Source: Siphonodentalium dalli
Lineage: Eukaryota; Mollusca; Scaphopoda; Gadilida; Siphonodentaliidae
Length of the DNA: 64,000 nucleotides
Assembly: GCA_032622095.1 (NCBI GenBank)
Contig: CP136068.1
Location: 126,301,989-126,365,988 of the forward strand
Direction of reading: 5' to 3'
The translations under genes were made by a program, and so were the position numbers. Below are positions 12,720-24,859 of the stretch, piece by piece. The stretch's first letter is position 1, and every line of letters starts with the position of its first letter. Below the pieces are notes generated by a model. That model made no database searches and was not told the origin of the DNA. It was given only the letters and a program-made list of their open reading frames with translations.

Positions 12720-14040
12720 CGGTGACGTAAACACATGTGCTAATCTTTGTCGTACTATCGTAATTATCGGTACGATTTATACTCTAGTACGAAACAAGAA
12801 TACATTCCTCCATACGACCATGAGTCTATACAAATCTGTACACCAGTGTCCACCCACTTCGTGGCGGTAATGACATTGCACCACTGGGGATGATTGATCG
12901 ACAATTGAATAGTATGCGGACGTGTTACCTACATGTACACTGCAAATACAAGTGTTCATATTTGAACGTGGTTAGCCTCGCTTCTTTGAACGTATGCATG
13001 TAAAAGCGAAGGGAGCGCGTAAGTTATCGTCATGGCTGCGTACAATTCTTATCCAGGTAGTTTGGATTAGTGGGCATATGGCAATGACATGATCGACGTC
13101 CGCAACTAACATTTCTTAGAGCACAATCCCATTCTTACAATTGTTCCCTGATTTTTGGTAAAGCACACCAACTTCCAAGGCTGGCAAAGGAATAGTTCAG
13201 TGATTATCCCATTGTTCTGGACACGCCACTCATAACAAAGAAATCGCACGGGCACTTCAAAGTAGTTTCAATTACTAGAGACCATATGGGAATGACAAAC
13301 GCTCCGTTGCCCCACCCGCACTTCCGTTCTTCTCCGTCACTATATATATATATACGCATCAACTACCATGGCGCAAACTGGCGCACATATATTTTGGGAC
13401 GGCATATAAGTGGAGTGGGGGAAACGGAGCGCGTAACAAACCCATTTGGACTCGAGTATAATGGAAGCTAATTTGAAGAGACTGTGCGATTTGTTTGGTT
13501 TGGGTGGCGTGTGTCAAAAAACGGGGTGATCATTGAACTATTATTTTGCCAGCTTTGGGAATTGGTATTCCTTACCAAACATACAATATATATATATATA
13601 TATACATCAACATGCAGAGCGAGCGGAGTAACACATGCATTGGTTGAAATATTATTTAATAGTATCCGCATACCCGAGAAAACTAATAACAGCACTTGTT
13701 ATAAAGTTTATAACACTTAATTCGGACGCATCCCGTTCAGAAAATAATCACATGTATTTCTTGCAAGTATTTCAAAGATACCAAAGTTGACATAAACATT
13801 TCTCTCAGCTATATAGTAATATAGCCGATAATCCAACGGGGACATCACTAACTATATATTTATGGTTATATTCCCCACAGATCGAACGACATTTTCATCT
13901 TCTTGTCTCCTTGCTAACACAACTGTGGTTACGCTGTTTGGAAGTTAAGTGTGTTACTGTCCTCAGTGGTTGTCGGCGGAGAATGAACACATGCCGGTGT
14001 TGAGGTAATTGCACTGGTGTTGACGGCTCAGCCTTGGGTA
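12720..14040. other. No gene; TA microsatellites and a small inverted repeat
   Basis: Contains (TA)n runs near 13342 and 13584. ACGCTCCGTTGCCCCACCC is matched in reverse about 100 bp downstream by GTGGGGGAAACGGAGCG. No coding region is supported. Confidence 0.4.
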
Positions 14041-14589
14041 CTAGTATATTTCCGCTGGTATTGTGGAAACGGATTCAGCTGCAGGTTTCGGTGGCTGGAG
14101 AGCGTCACATACAGCATTTTTTTCTTTTCTTTTGACGGTCGTTTGTAAACCTCCACTACCGAACTTCGATGGCCGCTGTGTGACCGAACCATCTGGCGTC
14201 AAATCTGCCGTTGTAGAGGGTGAAACAACAGGTACATTTCCCGGAGTGGTTGGTGATATTCCTTTCTTCTGTAGATATATTGGAATCACTGAACATCTGC
14301 TTCATATATGTTTTTAGAAGATTTATTCCAATAATCTGGGAGCTACGTTGGTGTGATTTTCATACAGTTTAACGACACATCGTGGGTTGTTTGGCTCTTC
14401 TTATTGACGGATGTTTTTTTGACTAATTTGTTTCTGATCTAGTCCCCCACTATAACTTTTGGAATTTCTCCCATCATATTTCAGTTTTAATACTGTATCA
14501 TATTTCACGGAAATCTGTTCTGCGCACAAACTTTTATGCTCATCTACCGCCCTAAACCGAACCATTTTATATGTAGAAAAATACTCCAT
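14041..14589 (-). pseudogene. Possible decayed reading frame, unidentified
   Basis: Two minus-strand open stretches lie in the same frame 300 bp apart, separated by stop codons. The upstream piece starts near MVRFRAVDEHKSLCAEQ and has a lysine/aspartate composition unlike random AT-rich translation. The downstream piece is proline/serine/threonine-rich. I do not recognise the protein. It could be chance. Confidence 0.2.
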
Positions 14590-15049
14590 AACTTAATGCC
14601 TTTGAAGAGGGAAATCCTATTGTACCCATGTTCCACAACTGACCCTCATCATCTGGGGTAACCAGATCAGCCAGCTTGGTTGTCACACATATGCCTTGCT
14701 GTGTTATTTTTTTCATTTAGGGTAAACAATATTTTATTCTCAAGAATAGCACATATAATACATAATATAAGGACGATAACAATTTAACTTTAGAGAAAAG
14801 GATTTGGCAGTAAGCCAAAGGCTTATAGGTGGCCATTTCCTTTGTATATGTATTGCATCATGGTTTGATTGGGTCTCAATGATGAATTGCCTGTTCCACA
14901 AGCACCCGCAACCTATCACGTTGCCAATCGCTGCGAGCCCACCCCTCACACACAATCACACCTCTGGCATGCTTGAGTATACGAGAGCACAATATTTTTG
15001 TTTTATGTAGGCTTTTGGTTCACGCTTTACAGTTCATAACCATATTATG

Positions 15050-15300
15050 TCAGTTAAATCGTTTGGTATCGTCGATGAACTTTTGGACGGCAATGAATAT
15101 GTCGGCATTTTTGGTATAAGATATATCTACGGACCCGTACAGTAATATTTTGACTTCCAAGTTCACATTCGGAGTGGCTAAATAACGGACTCTTTCATGC
15201 TCGAATATTGGACAATGGAGTAAGAAGTGCTCAGCAGTTTCTAATTCTCCAATTTTCATTTGTGCGTCGAGACTTTTTCTGGTGTTGTCAAAATTAGTGT
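15050..15300 (-). pseudogene. LINE reverse transcriptase 3'-end fragment
   Basis: The frame reads GELETAEHFLLHCPIFEHER and then ILLYGSVDISYTKNADIFIA, followed by VQKFIDD. That is the conserved tail of non-LTR retrotransposon ORF2 proteins: an ET-EH-L-HCP zinc-knuckle-like motif followed by an ILLYG...VQKFI helix. The upstream cysteine pair and reverse transcriptase domain are missing or frameshifted. This is a 5'-truncated, decayed copy in the orientation opposite to the LINE at 43 kb. Confidence 0.6.
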
Positions 15301-17130
15301 CAGTTGTCTAATAAAAATGTTAAGATATGGACCATTGAATTCATCCTTGACGTGACGCTGGATTCCTGCCACAAGTTTAGATAAAGATAATGACGGATAC
15401 GGGGATCAATCACGTCTACAGACTTTAACGACAAAGCCAGTTGTCAAGTCTTGCCACATCTACCCCGTTTAAATCGACTGGCACTGGATAGCAACTATCA
15501 CTGAATGTTTCGAGTTGGCAATTTCTGCATGAAGCCCATTCGTATCATGTCTGCCGTGCCAACTTATCACTAGACTTAGTTTTTTTGTTATTCTGGACGA
15601 AACTGCTCTTGCAAATCACTGTTAGATATTGGGTTTCCGTGGTGCTGATTTGCAGGAGAACCTGGAGGAACAATTGGACTGTCAGTGGTAATTTCGAAAG
15701 AGTTCTCCTCTATCGGCGAAACGTTTGTTACATAATCATTATGAGCAGAATTACGTTTGGCAAACAGTAAGTTTGTTGTTGCTATCATATCCAACGCCAG
15801 GAGTTCAAACTCCCTATCATCTGGCAGACCATCTTCTTCGTAATGCATGATTCACTTATATTCGTAACATAAACCGAGTCAAGAAAATGTGCCCAGAAAA
15901 AAGTTTTGTTACAACAATTCGGGGACTACGGGAACATTGCATTTGTTTATGGGAAATAACCTATACTATCATAATGTCAAATGTTCCCAGACCCAGACTT
16001 GCACATTTTTGTAAAATTTACTTTTGTTGACATTTTTCACTAAAATATTCGCAAAATTATTTAGCCAAAACTTGGCAAGTAAGCTCTTATTAATTTATTC
16101 TAGTACAAACATTAGCTAACAAACCATAATGTACAACAAAAAATCACCGTCGTTATTGCAGTTTGCGTTATAAAACAGCGATCTTGAATGTTAATTTTCA
16201 TTTTTATTTTTGCATAAATAGAGTTATCGTTCTTGTCTAGTCGATTTCACTGCATTTTGACTTAATTAAGAACACGTTTTGGATGCGATATTTTCAATAA
16301 AAAACGTCGAAATCTTTAAGATGGTAAAATATGTCCAATTAATATAACTCATATGTACACTTCATATTTTCATTAAAGTGGCATACTTGACTCATATTTA
16401 TTCTGAAAATGGATGAAATTCCTGTTTTAACGCATAAACCCGTTCGAGGAGTTAAACCACAGTCCAACTGCATTGGCCCGGGATTTCATTAGCCCCAACA
16501 TTAGATAAATCAATGTAATACATATATGACATATTATGAAGATAATTAAGACAATTAATCGATCTTTACTTTGCATTATGTCCTTTGAGATAGCGTATTA
16601 TATTCTGAGTCCATATTGGTGGAGTCGTCAAATGAATCGTGTTCTTCTTGATCGACACGGGATTCGTCTGTCATATTACCACACCCAGTGCAATTGCACA
16701 TTTCAGTATACAAGACATAATTTTGGCTCTACGTTTGCACATTTTAGATATATAGTACGTTTTTTTGCAAGTGTACCGAACTTTCTCGGTCAGATACTCT
16801 GGTGCAATTGACAAAGTTCCCCATAATATAGATATCCCATCGCTTGATTCAGACCATACACGCGTGGCAGGTCTGGGCGTATTGATACTTTTTTCTACCA
16901 ATCATCTGTAAATAAACGCGTGATAATTTTCTCGCCTGATGTGATGGTCGAGAGAATCTTTGTTGGGGGGAACGTATCCAGGCATTACTTTTTTTTTATA
17001 GAAAAACACTTGTATCTCATTTCGTTTACGCTAGATACATCACTTCGACCATACATGTATATGTGACACACAAACTGTTTCAGGGCGTGCAAAACTGATC
17101 CGGAAAGTTGCAAATCATTACCCAGTACAG
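15300..17130. other. No recognised gene
   Basis: Includes an 86-codon acidic minus-strand frame at 15588-15848 (starting MHYEEDGLPDDREFEL) with no recognisable domain. The rest is AT-rich and non-coding by eye. Confidence 0.35.
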
Positions 17131-17335
17131 TAATGCCGTAATTAATTGACTCCATAACCACAGCAGAATTATGGGTAATTTTTCAGGATTTAGTCGGAAA
17201 TATGGCTTGTTGCCATTTATCGGAAAGCTCTCCTCGAGAGCTTTCCGATGAATGGCAACAATCCATATTTCCGACTAAATCCTGAAAAATTACCCATACT
17301 TCTGCTGTGGTTATGGAGTCTATTAATTAGGGCAT
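17131..17335. mobile_element. Hairpin MITE related to palindrome interior
   Basis: About 100-bp arms pair nearly perfectly around a tip reading AGCTCTCCTCGAGAGCT. The outer ~65 bp (ACCACAGCAGAATTATGGGT, then TTTCAGGATTTAGTCGGAAA) matches, at roughly three quarters identity, sequence in both arms of the 54.4-61.8 kb palindrome. The two therefore share a terminal sequence family. Confidence 0.7.
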
Positions 17336-17678
17336 CACTGGCTGCGATTTTGCTTATATTTGGAAGTCTCAGCTGGTCTATCATATTTTAGTTCTTTAAA
17401 GTGGCAACTAAGCAGAGGAACGTTCCAGCCAAGAGTGATACTGTTTTAGAAGTCCATCTTGTTTCATCCTTATCCCTAATCGGGCATGATTTCAACCGGA
17501 AGTTGAAAGAAAAATACACCGATTGCTCAAATCTCGCTGTGTAGGTTTATCTATGTAATTGGCGACGTCACACAGTCAGATATGTACATTATAATACACC
17601 ATGCGGTCAGTATTATACATGTACATATGTGTAACTGGTGTTTGCCAGACGTATAATGAGTAATGGACTATACTTTAC

Positions 17679-17963
17679 CATGCTTCTGATAATCCACGTC
17701 CCGTCTCGGATATCACAGTCATCCGCGTGTGCCATGTCCCGGAGCATTATGCAATCTCTGGTTGAAACATCGTAAGCCACGTGATTGCAACTAACATTGC
17801 GAGAGCAGAGTACCTCACATCGTACGATGTTCGGGATTCTAAATCGGTCTAACAATCCGCCTGACCCAGTGAGTTTATCCAGTATTAACTCTGACATTAA
17901 TGTTTGTCGCGATATCAGAATACAAAACAACTGGAAGTAAAACATTAACACGAATATGTTCAT
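17679..17963 (-). CDS. Secreted PAN/apple-like protein, first exon
   Basis: The frame opens with ATG and a hydrophobic N-terminus (IFVLMFYFQLFCILI), a likely signal peptide of about 19 residues. Next comes a cysteine pattern C49-x3-C53-x5-C59-x11-C71 and a further C83, with RCEVLCSRNVSCNHVAYD in the middle. That spacing is typical of PAN/apple modules, which bind proteins or carbohydrates outside the cell. A good donor (ATG|GTAAAG) ends the exon after 285 bases, in phase 0. Reading past it adds a low-complexity tail before a stop. Further exons should lie to the left but were not identified. Confidence 0.5.
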
Positions 17964-18589
17964 CGTCCCAACACTGTTGTATTAAGATCACAGTCTAAAT
18001 CAATGTATTACATACACTTGGTCGTGTATATGTGAGTATATAAGCATGCCTGTCATTACATCCATCACTCGTTGAAATCGTCCAGGATATGCTAACATCA
18101 CTGAAATTCACTAGCACATTCCATGTTACCCTATGCAGCCGTTCGTCAATATAACAAACCAACTAGAGACAGGTACATATCAGTTTAATTCGTTTACATT
18201 GTTCAGTTCGCAGTACAGTTAAATTGTAATATGGCATGCGACATGTCCTCATAACTTAGTCGACCACCTGAGTATCTGATCCTAATGGATATGTGATCAC
18301 TCTACTACATATCACAGAATATCATGGAAGTGTAGGGACCATGTATATGTGACCACATCACAAGCCCACAGCCACAATGGTCCGCCTCGACAACAGAGCT
18401 ACATATGCATCCCATTAATTTCCTAGAACCTCCTTCGTCAATGCGCTCGGTGATTTGATTCTAATTCTCTTTATCAACGGTTTCACGTATCTTGCCTGAA
18501 GATTTTCTTGGGTGCTTGATCGATGCGAAATCTATTGTCGCTGCACACAAGTCGTTGGTCTTATCGCAACATTGTGCGTGTATTTCTCA

Positions 18590-18730
18590 TTCGTAAATAG
18601 TGCTACATAGAGAATACATACAGTTTTTGCTTGAATACCGAAATGTCCCATGGGTGTCTGGAAGGAAAACTCGAACGTTCGGGCATTCAAACAAAATACT
18701 GTAGTTATATTCTTTTTATTATACGCGCCT
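18590..18730. repeat. Diverged hairpin MITE, family B
   Basis: Imperfect palindrome: GAGAATACATACAGTTTTTG...GAATACC pairs with GGGCATTCAAACAAAATACTG, followed by TTTTTATTATACGCGCC. Better-preserved relatives lie at 37.49-37.67 and 62.19-62.35 kb. Confidence 0.5.
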
Positions 18731-19059
18731 TTATGCTCCCAACTAAATTGTACGGCATTTTCGCTCTTAATAATACAACAAATTGAACAAAACGCGTGTC
18801 AATTTGTATAGCCATAAGAGTTTTGGGCGTATTGGTGCGCACTCGCGTAAACCCCGACAATCAACAATGTAGCCTGTTATAGCGAAAACCCGCACATTAT
18901 CTGCTTATAATATAACTTATTTTATGTAGATGATGTGCTGAAAATGAGAGGGTTTTATATATATAGTTACATTATCGACACACAATGAGGCGATTCTAAG
19001 CATGTTTTGTGCTGACAATGATACACAGCAGCCAACTCACAACTTTTCAGTGTACGCTC

Positions 19060-19350
19060 TTTAACACGTGTTTTCACTGTGGCCCGGGCCATAAAACAGT
19101 ATGCGCTCACTATCTGCTTATTTCAGAATAAAGTAATCACATTATGTACCTCGTTCACATTATAGGCGGACTGTGTGCGTATTCGGGTGAGGATAAGTTG
19201 CACAGTGCAACATATCCTCGCGCAAATACGCACAAAATCGACCTATAATGTGAACTATGTTCATATTGGATTCTGAAATAACCAGATAATGGACTCATAT
19301 TCGTTATTCCATTTTATTGCGCGGGCCACAGATAAAACACATTTTAAACA
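19060..19350. repeat. Nested palindrome
   Basis: Arms of about 130 bp pair through CACATTATGTACC, GTTCACATTATAGG and CGAGGATATGTT-type segments. GGCCCGGGCC stands near the left end and GCGCGGGCCACA near the right. It is probably a separate insertion or the element's own core. Confidence 0.6.
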
Positions 19351-20466
19351 GTGTTCGCGCTGTCGGTAGCCAAATTAGCCAATGGCTAATCTTTTTCGAA
19401 TTTGGCTAATAAAACTGTCATTTGGCTAAACTTTTGGCTAAGCTTTTTTTTACCCCAAATGGAGACTGAAAGCATGGAGTCAGAAAGCTAATTAATAAAA
19501 GCGCTCAATAGATCGACATTCAAGACGAAGTTAGGTGACGAAAGTATTTCATTGTTTTCGTACTTATGAAATATCGTTCCGTAGCAGCAAAATTTAGGCT
19601 CTAACATTTAGTGATGTGAACGATCTAGTCCGAAAACAACGAAAGTGGGAATATATCGCCGACTGTACAAAGGGAAACCCGATCGCGGACAGTACAAAGG
19701 GAAAGCCGATCGACAACTCTATCAACCAAGCGATCACAAAGTGATATGCAATCATATTTAGTGTTTTAATCTGGAGAAAGATTACGTCACTCTGCACGAA
19801 ACAGCAAAAGGTCATTATTTTACATTTAATCCCCTAATCCCCCATTGTCTGTCTGGTCACTCATGGGGCTTCTGCACAATGCATGTTTGTGATGACATTG
19901 TATTTATGACCGTCGAGGTTTATGAGCACCAAGTGTAGGACAATAGCTTAATCAGCCAAATGTGAATCACGACATATATTTTGTGGCTATTTGTCGTCAA
20001 TATCGATACAGTCAAAATAATATGCATGCTTTTATGACAGATTGTAATTTGATAATTGCGTAACAATATTAAGTTATTAGTTTCCAGATGTCACTTAGAT
20101 ATTTTCGAAAGGATAAATATTTAATGATTTAACAAAAGGTATTGATATAAAACAAAACAAAAATTAAGGACAATCCCGGGTTACCCCACCCCCAAATCAC
20201 TCTTTCACATAAAGATTAAATAAATTTTTAATAAATTATGTATATAAAAATACTTCTAGTTCATCAAAATTATTTAAATTATTGTGTATTTTACCTGTGT
20301 CTGTCAGATTTTACGTTTTAGTCATTAATTGTGAACCGACCAGAAAACGATGATTTAATTTGGCCAAATTTTTTTTTAATTTGGCCAAAAAACATTTGGC
20401 TCAAGTTTTTTTCATTTGGCTAATAAAATGTTCATGTGGCTAAACTTTTGGCTAAAGTTTTTTTCG

Positions 20467-20545
20467 GTCCAGCTCACGACTTATCAGAGGTGTATGCTCT
20501 TTAAATTTTTTAAAGAGCATACACCTCTGATAAGTCGTGAGTTGG
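20467..20545. repeat. Compact hairpin
   Basis: Arms of 38 bp (CTCACGACTTATCAGAGGTG, then TATGCTCTTTAAA) pair almost perfectly around a 3-base loop. The sequence is homologous to ACTCACAACTTTTCAGTGTA at 19.03 kb, so it is an inverted duplication within the element. Confidence 0.75.
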
Positions 20546-21160
20546 ATTATTTGTGTCGTTGTTCCGCACACAGTGAACCTATAATGAACCGCACACAATG
20601 AACCTATAATAAGTCATTACGAGTCAATTCTAAGCAGATTATCGGCCTAAAAACAAAACAAAATTATATTATACGCAGATAATGGGCGGGTTTTCAGGAG
20701 AACAGGCTGTACTGTGGAATAACGAAATCTACATGTACAGTATAACAGTGAAATCGTATTTTATTGTGGCGTCTAATAGATACATAAGAAGATCTACGTT
20801 TCGTTAATTTTCCGCTATTTTATAGGCAATAGAAATTGAAGATGTTCGACACCGAATAAGTCAAAACTTCCAAAACCAAGCAGACAATAATGACATTCCT
20901 GCAACTTATACATATCGGTTCGGTTAAAACGCGGTAGATTTGCTCATGTTAAATTAAGATGTCGGTTGGACAAGACCCATTATAATTCTGAAGACACTTA
21001 GCGTGCGATATAAAGTGACACTTTATTGTCAAAATGACTTTTGGATCGATAGATATTTGCTTCACTTCTGCAGTGTCCGTAAAGTGTATCATACATATTC
21101 AGTTTTAGAGAAAAGAAACGAAGCTGCCATTACGAGGGATTTTTGTAACGCTCGTATTGG

Positions 21161-21926
21161 TATATTATAGACCTCTGTCTGTTTGTCTGTCTGTTTGTCT
21201 GTCATTTATACAAATCTACGATTCTCGACCGATCGGGACGAAACTTGGTACGTGTGTGTAGTTTGACCAGGCGGTCGACGTTGTCGTATTGCCGACCCCG
21301 TGCGGCGCCCGCTTCGCGCATGCGCAGACGAGATCTCGGAAACGGGTGGAGCTATCGACTTGAAATTTGCTATGTGAATGTATCTTATCTTGCCCCGGAT
21401 ACGAATTTTATCGGGTCGCCGAGCCCGTGCGACGCCAGATTCGTGCATGCGCAGACCAGATCTCGGAAACGGGTAGAGCTTCGCGCATGCGCAGACCAGA
21501 TCTCGGAAACGGGTAGAGCTATCGACTTGAAATTTGGTTTTTGAATAGCCCGGACAACGTCGGGCACATCAGCTAGTCTATTATATATTTTGGGAAACTA
21601 TATACACGGCTGGTTTTACTGGGTTGCAACTATACTTACTACAGTTATATTTACAGTAAATTTAACAGCAAAACATTATTTAAATAACGAAACTAGTAGT
21701 AATTGGGTATCCGATATCCCATTATTTCATCATATGTTAATAAAATCTCTATCAAATATTGATAGTACCGCTCATTCAATGTCAAAGAGCAACTGAAAAT
21801 TGAACACCACATCTCACAGAAACTTTAAAAGCTCACAACCCCGATATTAAGAGCCATTGTTTTGGTTACGTACATTAAATCTGAATTTTAATATTCGTAG
21901 TATAATACAAGTGACAGGCATGTCCA
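21161..21926 (+). repeat. 763-bp direct duplication, copy 1
   Basis: The Helitron-like repeat plus about 350 bp of following unique-looking sequence (from TCTATTATATATTTTGGG to GACAGGCATGTCCA) recurs almost identically about 2.19 kb downstream. Divergence is only a few bases, so the duplication is recent. Confidence 0.85.
21164..21575 (+). mobile_element. Helitron-like non-autonomous repeat, copy 1
   Basis: Starts at TATTATAGACCTCTGTCTG and contains two or three internal units of the CGGAAACGGGT(G/A)GAGCTATCGA / TTGAAATTTG kind with GCGCATGCGCAGAC. It ends in a small stem (GCCCG...CGGGC) followed by CAGCTAGT. A 3' hairpin followed by CTAG is what Helitron-type ends look like, and core tandem repeats suit the known mollusc HINE/pearl elements. 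Assignment is by eye. Confidence 0.5.
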
Positions 21927-21942
21927 GAATAGATTTGTATTA

Positions 21943-22490
21943 ATGACAGACAAACAGACAAACAGACAGACAGACAGAGGTCTTCAAAATATATATGAGA
22001 TAAATGCAATGAATCTCGATTGCGAAATCATTTTCGTTAGTTTATCGCCGATTGTTGCGTCCAGAGAAATACCAATCTCATCGTAATTATTCATATGTAC
22101 ATGTAAAACGAGAAATCATGTTTAAATCATTATTCATATGTACCTGTAAAACGAGAAATCATGTTTAGATCTTTGATGTTAAATTAATGCTTCTAAGAAA
22201 TACACACATTCCTGACTGAAGGTGCACGAAAGCACGTCTCCGTGTTCACAACCCCAGGGCATACTGTGGTCAAACAGTGTGAGTTAGTTGTGCATTTAAA
22301 ATACACGCAATCATGTCTATTGTAATGTTTTCTATATGTATAGTGTATATATACTTATAGTTGTATATATACTAGTTAATACATGTATAACATAAAAGGA
22401 TATATATATCTCATATATATTTTGAAGACCTCTGTCTGTTTGTTTGTATGCCTGTCTGTATGTTTGTCTGTATGTTTGTCATTTATACAA
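21943..22490. repeat. Inverted pair of CTCTGTCTGT ends
   Basis: ACAGACAGACAGACAGAGGT near 21965 is the reverse complement of the element start near 22426, and both are flanked by CTTCAAAATATATATGAG-type sequence. The ~400 bp between holds two 43-bp direct repeats (ATTATTCATATGTACATGTA...) at about 22085 and 22130. Confidence 0.6.
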
Positions 22491-22985
22491 ATCTACGATT
22501 CTCGACCGATCGGGACGAAACTTGGTACGTGTGTGTAGTTTGACCAGGCGGTGGACGTTGTCGTATTGGCGAGCCCGTGCGGCGCCCGCTTCGCGCATGC
22601 GCAGACGAGATCTCGGAAACGGGTGGAGCTATCGACTTGAAATTTGCTATGTGAATGTATCTTGCCCCGGATACGAATTTTATCGGGTCGCCGAGCCCGT
22701 GCGACGCCAGCTTCGCGCATGCGCAGACCAGATATCGGAAACGGGTGGAGCTATCGACTTGAAATTTGGTATGTGAATGTATCTTGCCCCGGATACGAAT
22801 TTTATCGGGTCGCCGAACCCGTGCGACGCCAGCTTCGCGCATGCGCAGACCAGATCTCGGAAACGGGTAGAGCTATCGACTTGAAATTTGTTTTTTGAAT
22901 AGCCCGGACAACGTCGGGCTGGGTAGAGCTATCGATTTGAAATTTGGTTTTTGAATAGCCCGGACAACGTCGGGCTCATCGGCTA
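22425..22985 (+). mobile_element. Helitron-like non-autonomous repeat, copy 2
   Basis: Same start and internal units as copy 1, with one additional core unit. Its 3' end (GCCCGGACAACGTCGGGCT) is duplicated, giving two successive hairpin ends before CGGCTAGT. Variable core number is expected of this class. Confidence 0.5.
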
Positions 22986-22994
22986 GTCTATTAT

Positions 22995-23230
22995 ATATTT
23001 TTGGAAGATCTGTGTGTGTGTGTGTGAGGGTGTGTGTGTGTGTGTGTCTGTGTGATCGCGATGAACTCGAAAACGGCCGACCCGATTTCGATGAAACTTG
23101 GTATGTGGGGATATTTTCGGCCGGGGACTGGCATAGGCATAATAATTTGTCCGTGCGACGTGACCTTGACATTGAAATCGGGTCATTTCAAGGTATTGAA
23201 AAATGCAAGAACATTGAAAGGCCTATAGAC
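22995..23230 (+). repeat. GT microsatellite and related short repeat
   Basis: A (TGTG)n run is followed by CGATGAACTCGAAAACGGCC and GATGAAACTTGGTATGTGGG, which parallels the GACGAAACTTGGTACGTGTG segment of the neighbouring repeats. It is probably a distant member of the same superfamily. Confidence 0.5.
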
Positions 23231-23315
23231 TAAACGAATTAAAAATCTGTTCAGACCATGGATTATTCATTTCTACTATATATATATCTGTGCATATATT
23301 TCTCAACACTTTATA

Positions 23316-23346
<31 letters not shown>

Positions 23347-23356
<10 letters not shown>

Positions 23357-24113
23357 ACCTCTGTCTGTTTGTCTGTCTGTTTGTCTGTCATTTATACAAA
23401 TCTACGATTCTCGACAGATCGGGACGAAACTTGGTACGTGTGTGTAGTTTGACCAGGCGGTCGACGTTGTCGTATTGCCGACCCCGTGCGGCGCCCGCTT
23501 CGCGCATGCGCAGACGAGATCTCGGAAACGGGTGGAGCTATCGACTTGAAATTTGCTATGTGAATGTATCTTATCTTGCCCCGGATACGAATTTTATCGG
23601 GTCGCCGAGCCCGTGCGACGCCAGATTCGTGCATGCGCAGACCAGATCTCGGAAACGGGTAGAGCTTCGCGCATGCGCAGACCAGATCTCGGAAACGGGT
23701 AGAGCTATCGACTTGAAATTTGGTTTTTGAATAGCCCGGACAACGTCGGGCACATCAGCTAGTCTATTATATATTTTGGGAAACTATATACACGGCTGGT
23801 TTTACTGGGTTGCAACTATACTTACTACAGTTATATTTACAGTAAATTTAACAGCAAAACATTATTTAAATAACGAAACTAGTAGTAATTGGGTATCCGA
23901 TATCCCATTATTTCATCATATGTTAATAAAAATCTCTATCAAATATTGATAGCACCGCTCATTCAATGTCAAAGAGCAACTGAAAATTGAACACCACATC
24001 TCACAGAAACTTTAAAAGCTCACAACCCCGATATTAAGAGCCATTGTTTTGGTTACGTACATTAAATCTGCATTTTAATATTCGTAGTATAATACAAGTG
24101 ACAGGCATGTCCA
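23347..24113 (+). repeat. 763-bp direct duplication, copy 2
   Basis: Matches the 21.16-21.93 kb block with a 1-bp insertion in an A run and few substitutions. Similarity stops abruptly after GACAGGCATGTCCA. Confidence 0.85.
23350..23765 (+). mobile_element. Helitron-like non-autonomous repeat, copy 3
   Basis: Nearly identical to copy 1, including its truncated middle unit, because it lies within the duplicated 763-bp block. It is preceded by a (TA)n run of about 50 bp. Confidence 0.5.
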
Positions 24114-24119
24114 CCGGGT

Positions 24120-24855
24120 GAATAATGGGGCAGGCCAATTGCAAGGAATACAAGCGCATTATATCAATAGATGTGTGAGTTATTTCTCCATAAATGTATT
24201 GGAGTAATACATATAGATGTTTGTTGATTTTTATTTAAAGGGACTCCCGGGTGGCCTTTGTTGTAGGTTATACTTTAGAAATAACATTATCAAATTATGA
24301 TAATTTCCACAATAATATACTTATAGTATAGCATAACGATGATATGAATGTGGTATTATTCACAAAACACGCTTTTTGTCCGAGAAAATACAGGTCGACT
24401 GCTGTTTAGTTTCTCGCAAAAACAACGCAGTAGAGGGTTTATGAACAGAATCACGATATTGCCCATTTCCTTATTTAGATTCGCGTGATTTATGGCCCGG
24501 TTGTAAAACCCCTTATTTGGTGCGCCTACAACTTACAACTCACAATACGATTTGTAGTAATATTCCTTATTTTGGAATGTATGACCATATATAGGTTAGG
24601 AGAAAATACTAACTGGATTGAAAAATGTTCATCTCTTTGCAAGAACAATTATATTATGTACACGTTTTCTGTCTGATCATTTCCCAAGCATGATGTAACG
24701 TGGATTATCTTGATTTTGAACTGACAGCGGGTAGAATGGTTCGATTAAAATAAAATTTGGTTTGATTTGAATGCCAATAATTTTATCTATGCATTTCACA
24801 ACGCAACGGAACATTTTCATTGGACGGTACGGTAGTTTCAAGTGTCTGTCTATAA
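24120..24855. other. No recognised gene
   Basis: AT-rich sequence with only short chance frames and no clear repeat. Confidence 0.4.
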
Positions 24856-24859
24856 ACAT

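Larger units (their letters stand above)
18850..20740. mobile_element. Long-TIR element with nested hairpins
   Basis: The left ~190 bp (CAATGTAGCCTGTTATAGCG, AACCCGCACATTATCTGC, then CACACAATGAGGCGATTCTAA) returns in reverse complement, diverged, at 20.55-20.74 kb. Inside are a large palindrome at 19.06-19.35 kb (centre GTTGCACAGTGCAAC), two blocks rich in TTTGGCTAA, and a compact hairpin at 20.47-20.55 kb. The 73-codon minus-strand frame near 19.6-19.8 kb has no recognisable domain. Sequence flanking the 54.4-61.8 kb palindrome belongs to this same family. Confidence 0.6.

Noticed and set aside
21206-23753. Several 80-146-codon frames on both strands in three copies
   Set aside because: They follow the Helitron-like repeat cores in every frame, and no domain is present.
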